NCBI GenBank assembly: GCA_036346225.1
Contig: JARFIW010000999.1
Location: 3,083,001 to 3,147,000, forward strand
From: Platerodrilus igneus
Taxonomy: Eukaryota > Arthropoda > Insecta > Coleoptera > Lycidae
Length of the DNA stretch: 64,000 bases
Direction of reading: 5' to 3'
Under the pieces are notes generated by a model. That model saw only the letters and a list, made by a program, of their open reading frames with translations, did not search any database and had not been told where the DNA came from. The number at the start of each line of letters is the position of its first letter. The first letter of the stretch is position 1. Position numbers and translations under genes: made by a program. Positions 63,948 through 64,000 of the stretch are shown in pieces.

Positions 63948-64000
63948 GTGCTACATACGTAGACGTAGCCGGAAGAAACGTAAATACCAGGCTAACTATC
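63948..64000. repeat. short dispersed repeat, second copy at 35573-35625
   Basis: CTACATACGTAGACGTAGCC...TACCAGGCTAACTATC resembles ACGTACCTAGACATAGCC...TACCAGGCTAAATATC at 35573-35625; most bases match. The repeat runs off the window, so its extent is unknown. Confidence 0.55.

Overview
The window looks like AT-rich nuclear DNA of an insect (order not determinable by eye). The reasons are one animal-type spliced gene with a 49-bp intron, long (AT)n tracts, and a mix of Jockey/CR1-like and RTE-like LINEs, Pao/BEL, Gypsy, piggyBac and PIF/Harbinger elements. It is dominated by nested transposable elements. I see no rRNA, tRNA, CRISPR or prokaryotic features.

Host gene: three 3' exons of a lysophosphatidylglycerol acyltransferase-like gene (LPGAT1) lie on the minus strand at 38621-38835, 27784-28048 and 27331-27734. 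Its 10.6-kb intron (28049-38620) contains a 9.6-kb Gypsy element (28767-38322) with matching GTGC target duplications. N-terminal exons were not found.

Layout. 1-5820: (AT)n tracts, a solo Gypsy LTR (2780-4030) and unexplained repeats. 5829-10540: LINE-A (minus). 10850-13475: Gypsy-2 remnant (minus) with an inverted gag segment. 13480-16640: LINE-C (plus). 16641-24442: Pao/BEL element (plus) carrying a duplication with a templated insertion. 24906-26218: piggyBac remnant. 27331-38835: LPGAT1 with Gypsy-3 in its intron. 41458-46297: PIF/Harbinger element with both of its genes. 49722-53400: LINE-B (minus). 53529-62451: Gypsy-1 (minus) with 2.14-kb near-identical LTRs, integrated in an (AT)n tract. 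63060-64000: LINE RT debris split by a foldback element.

The main unassigned signal is a dispersed family, called Rep-A here: about 750-870 bp, sense-strand termini TGTTACGTGCC...GTAAGA, 4-bp target duplications. Copies sit in LINE-A, Gypsy-2, LINE-C (as an inverted dimer) and Harbinger (twice), with a fragment in the BEL. A related subfamily, Rep-B, occurs twice in Gypsy-3. Both share a GC-rich block, a GTGAGTA splice-donor-like site and a TGACGT(CA) motif. They are most simply solo LTRs of one retroelement lineage, but no internal region is present, so a non-autonomous DNA element cannot be excluded. Copies that landed in coding sequence leave the host reading frame continuous when one target duplication is discounted, so they are true insertions.

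Almost all element genes are broken by frameshifts. The least damaged are LINE-B, the PIF/Harbinger transposase and Gypsy-1. Positions were read by eye; element ends without a stated target duplication are good to a few tens of bases.
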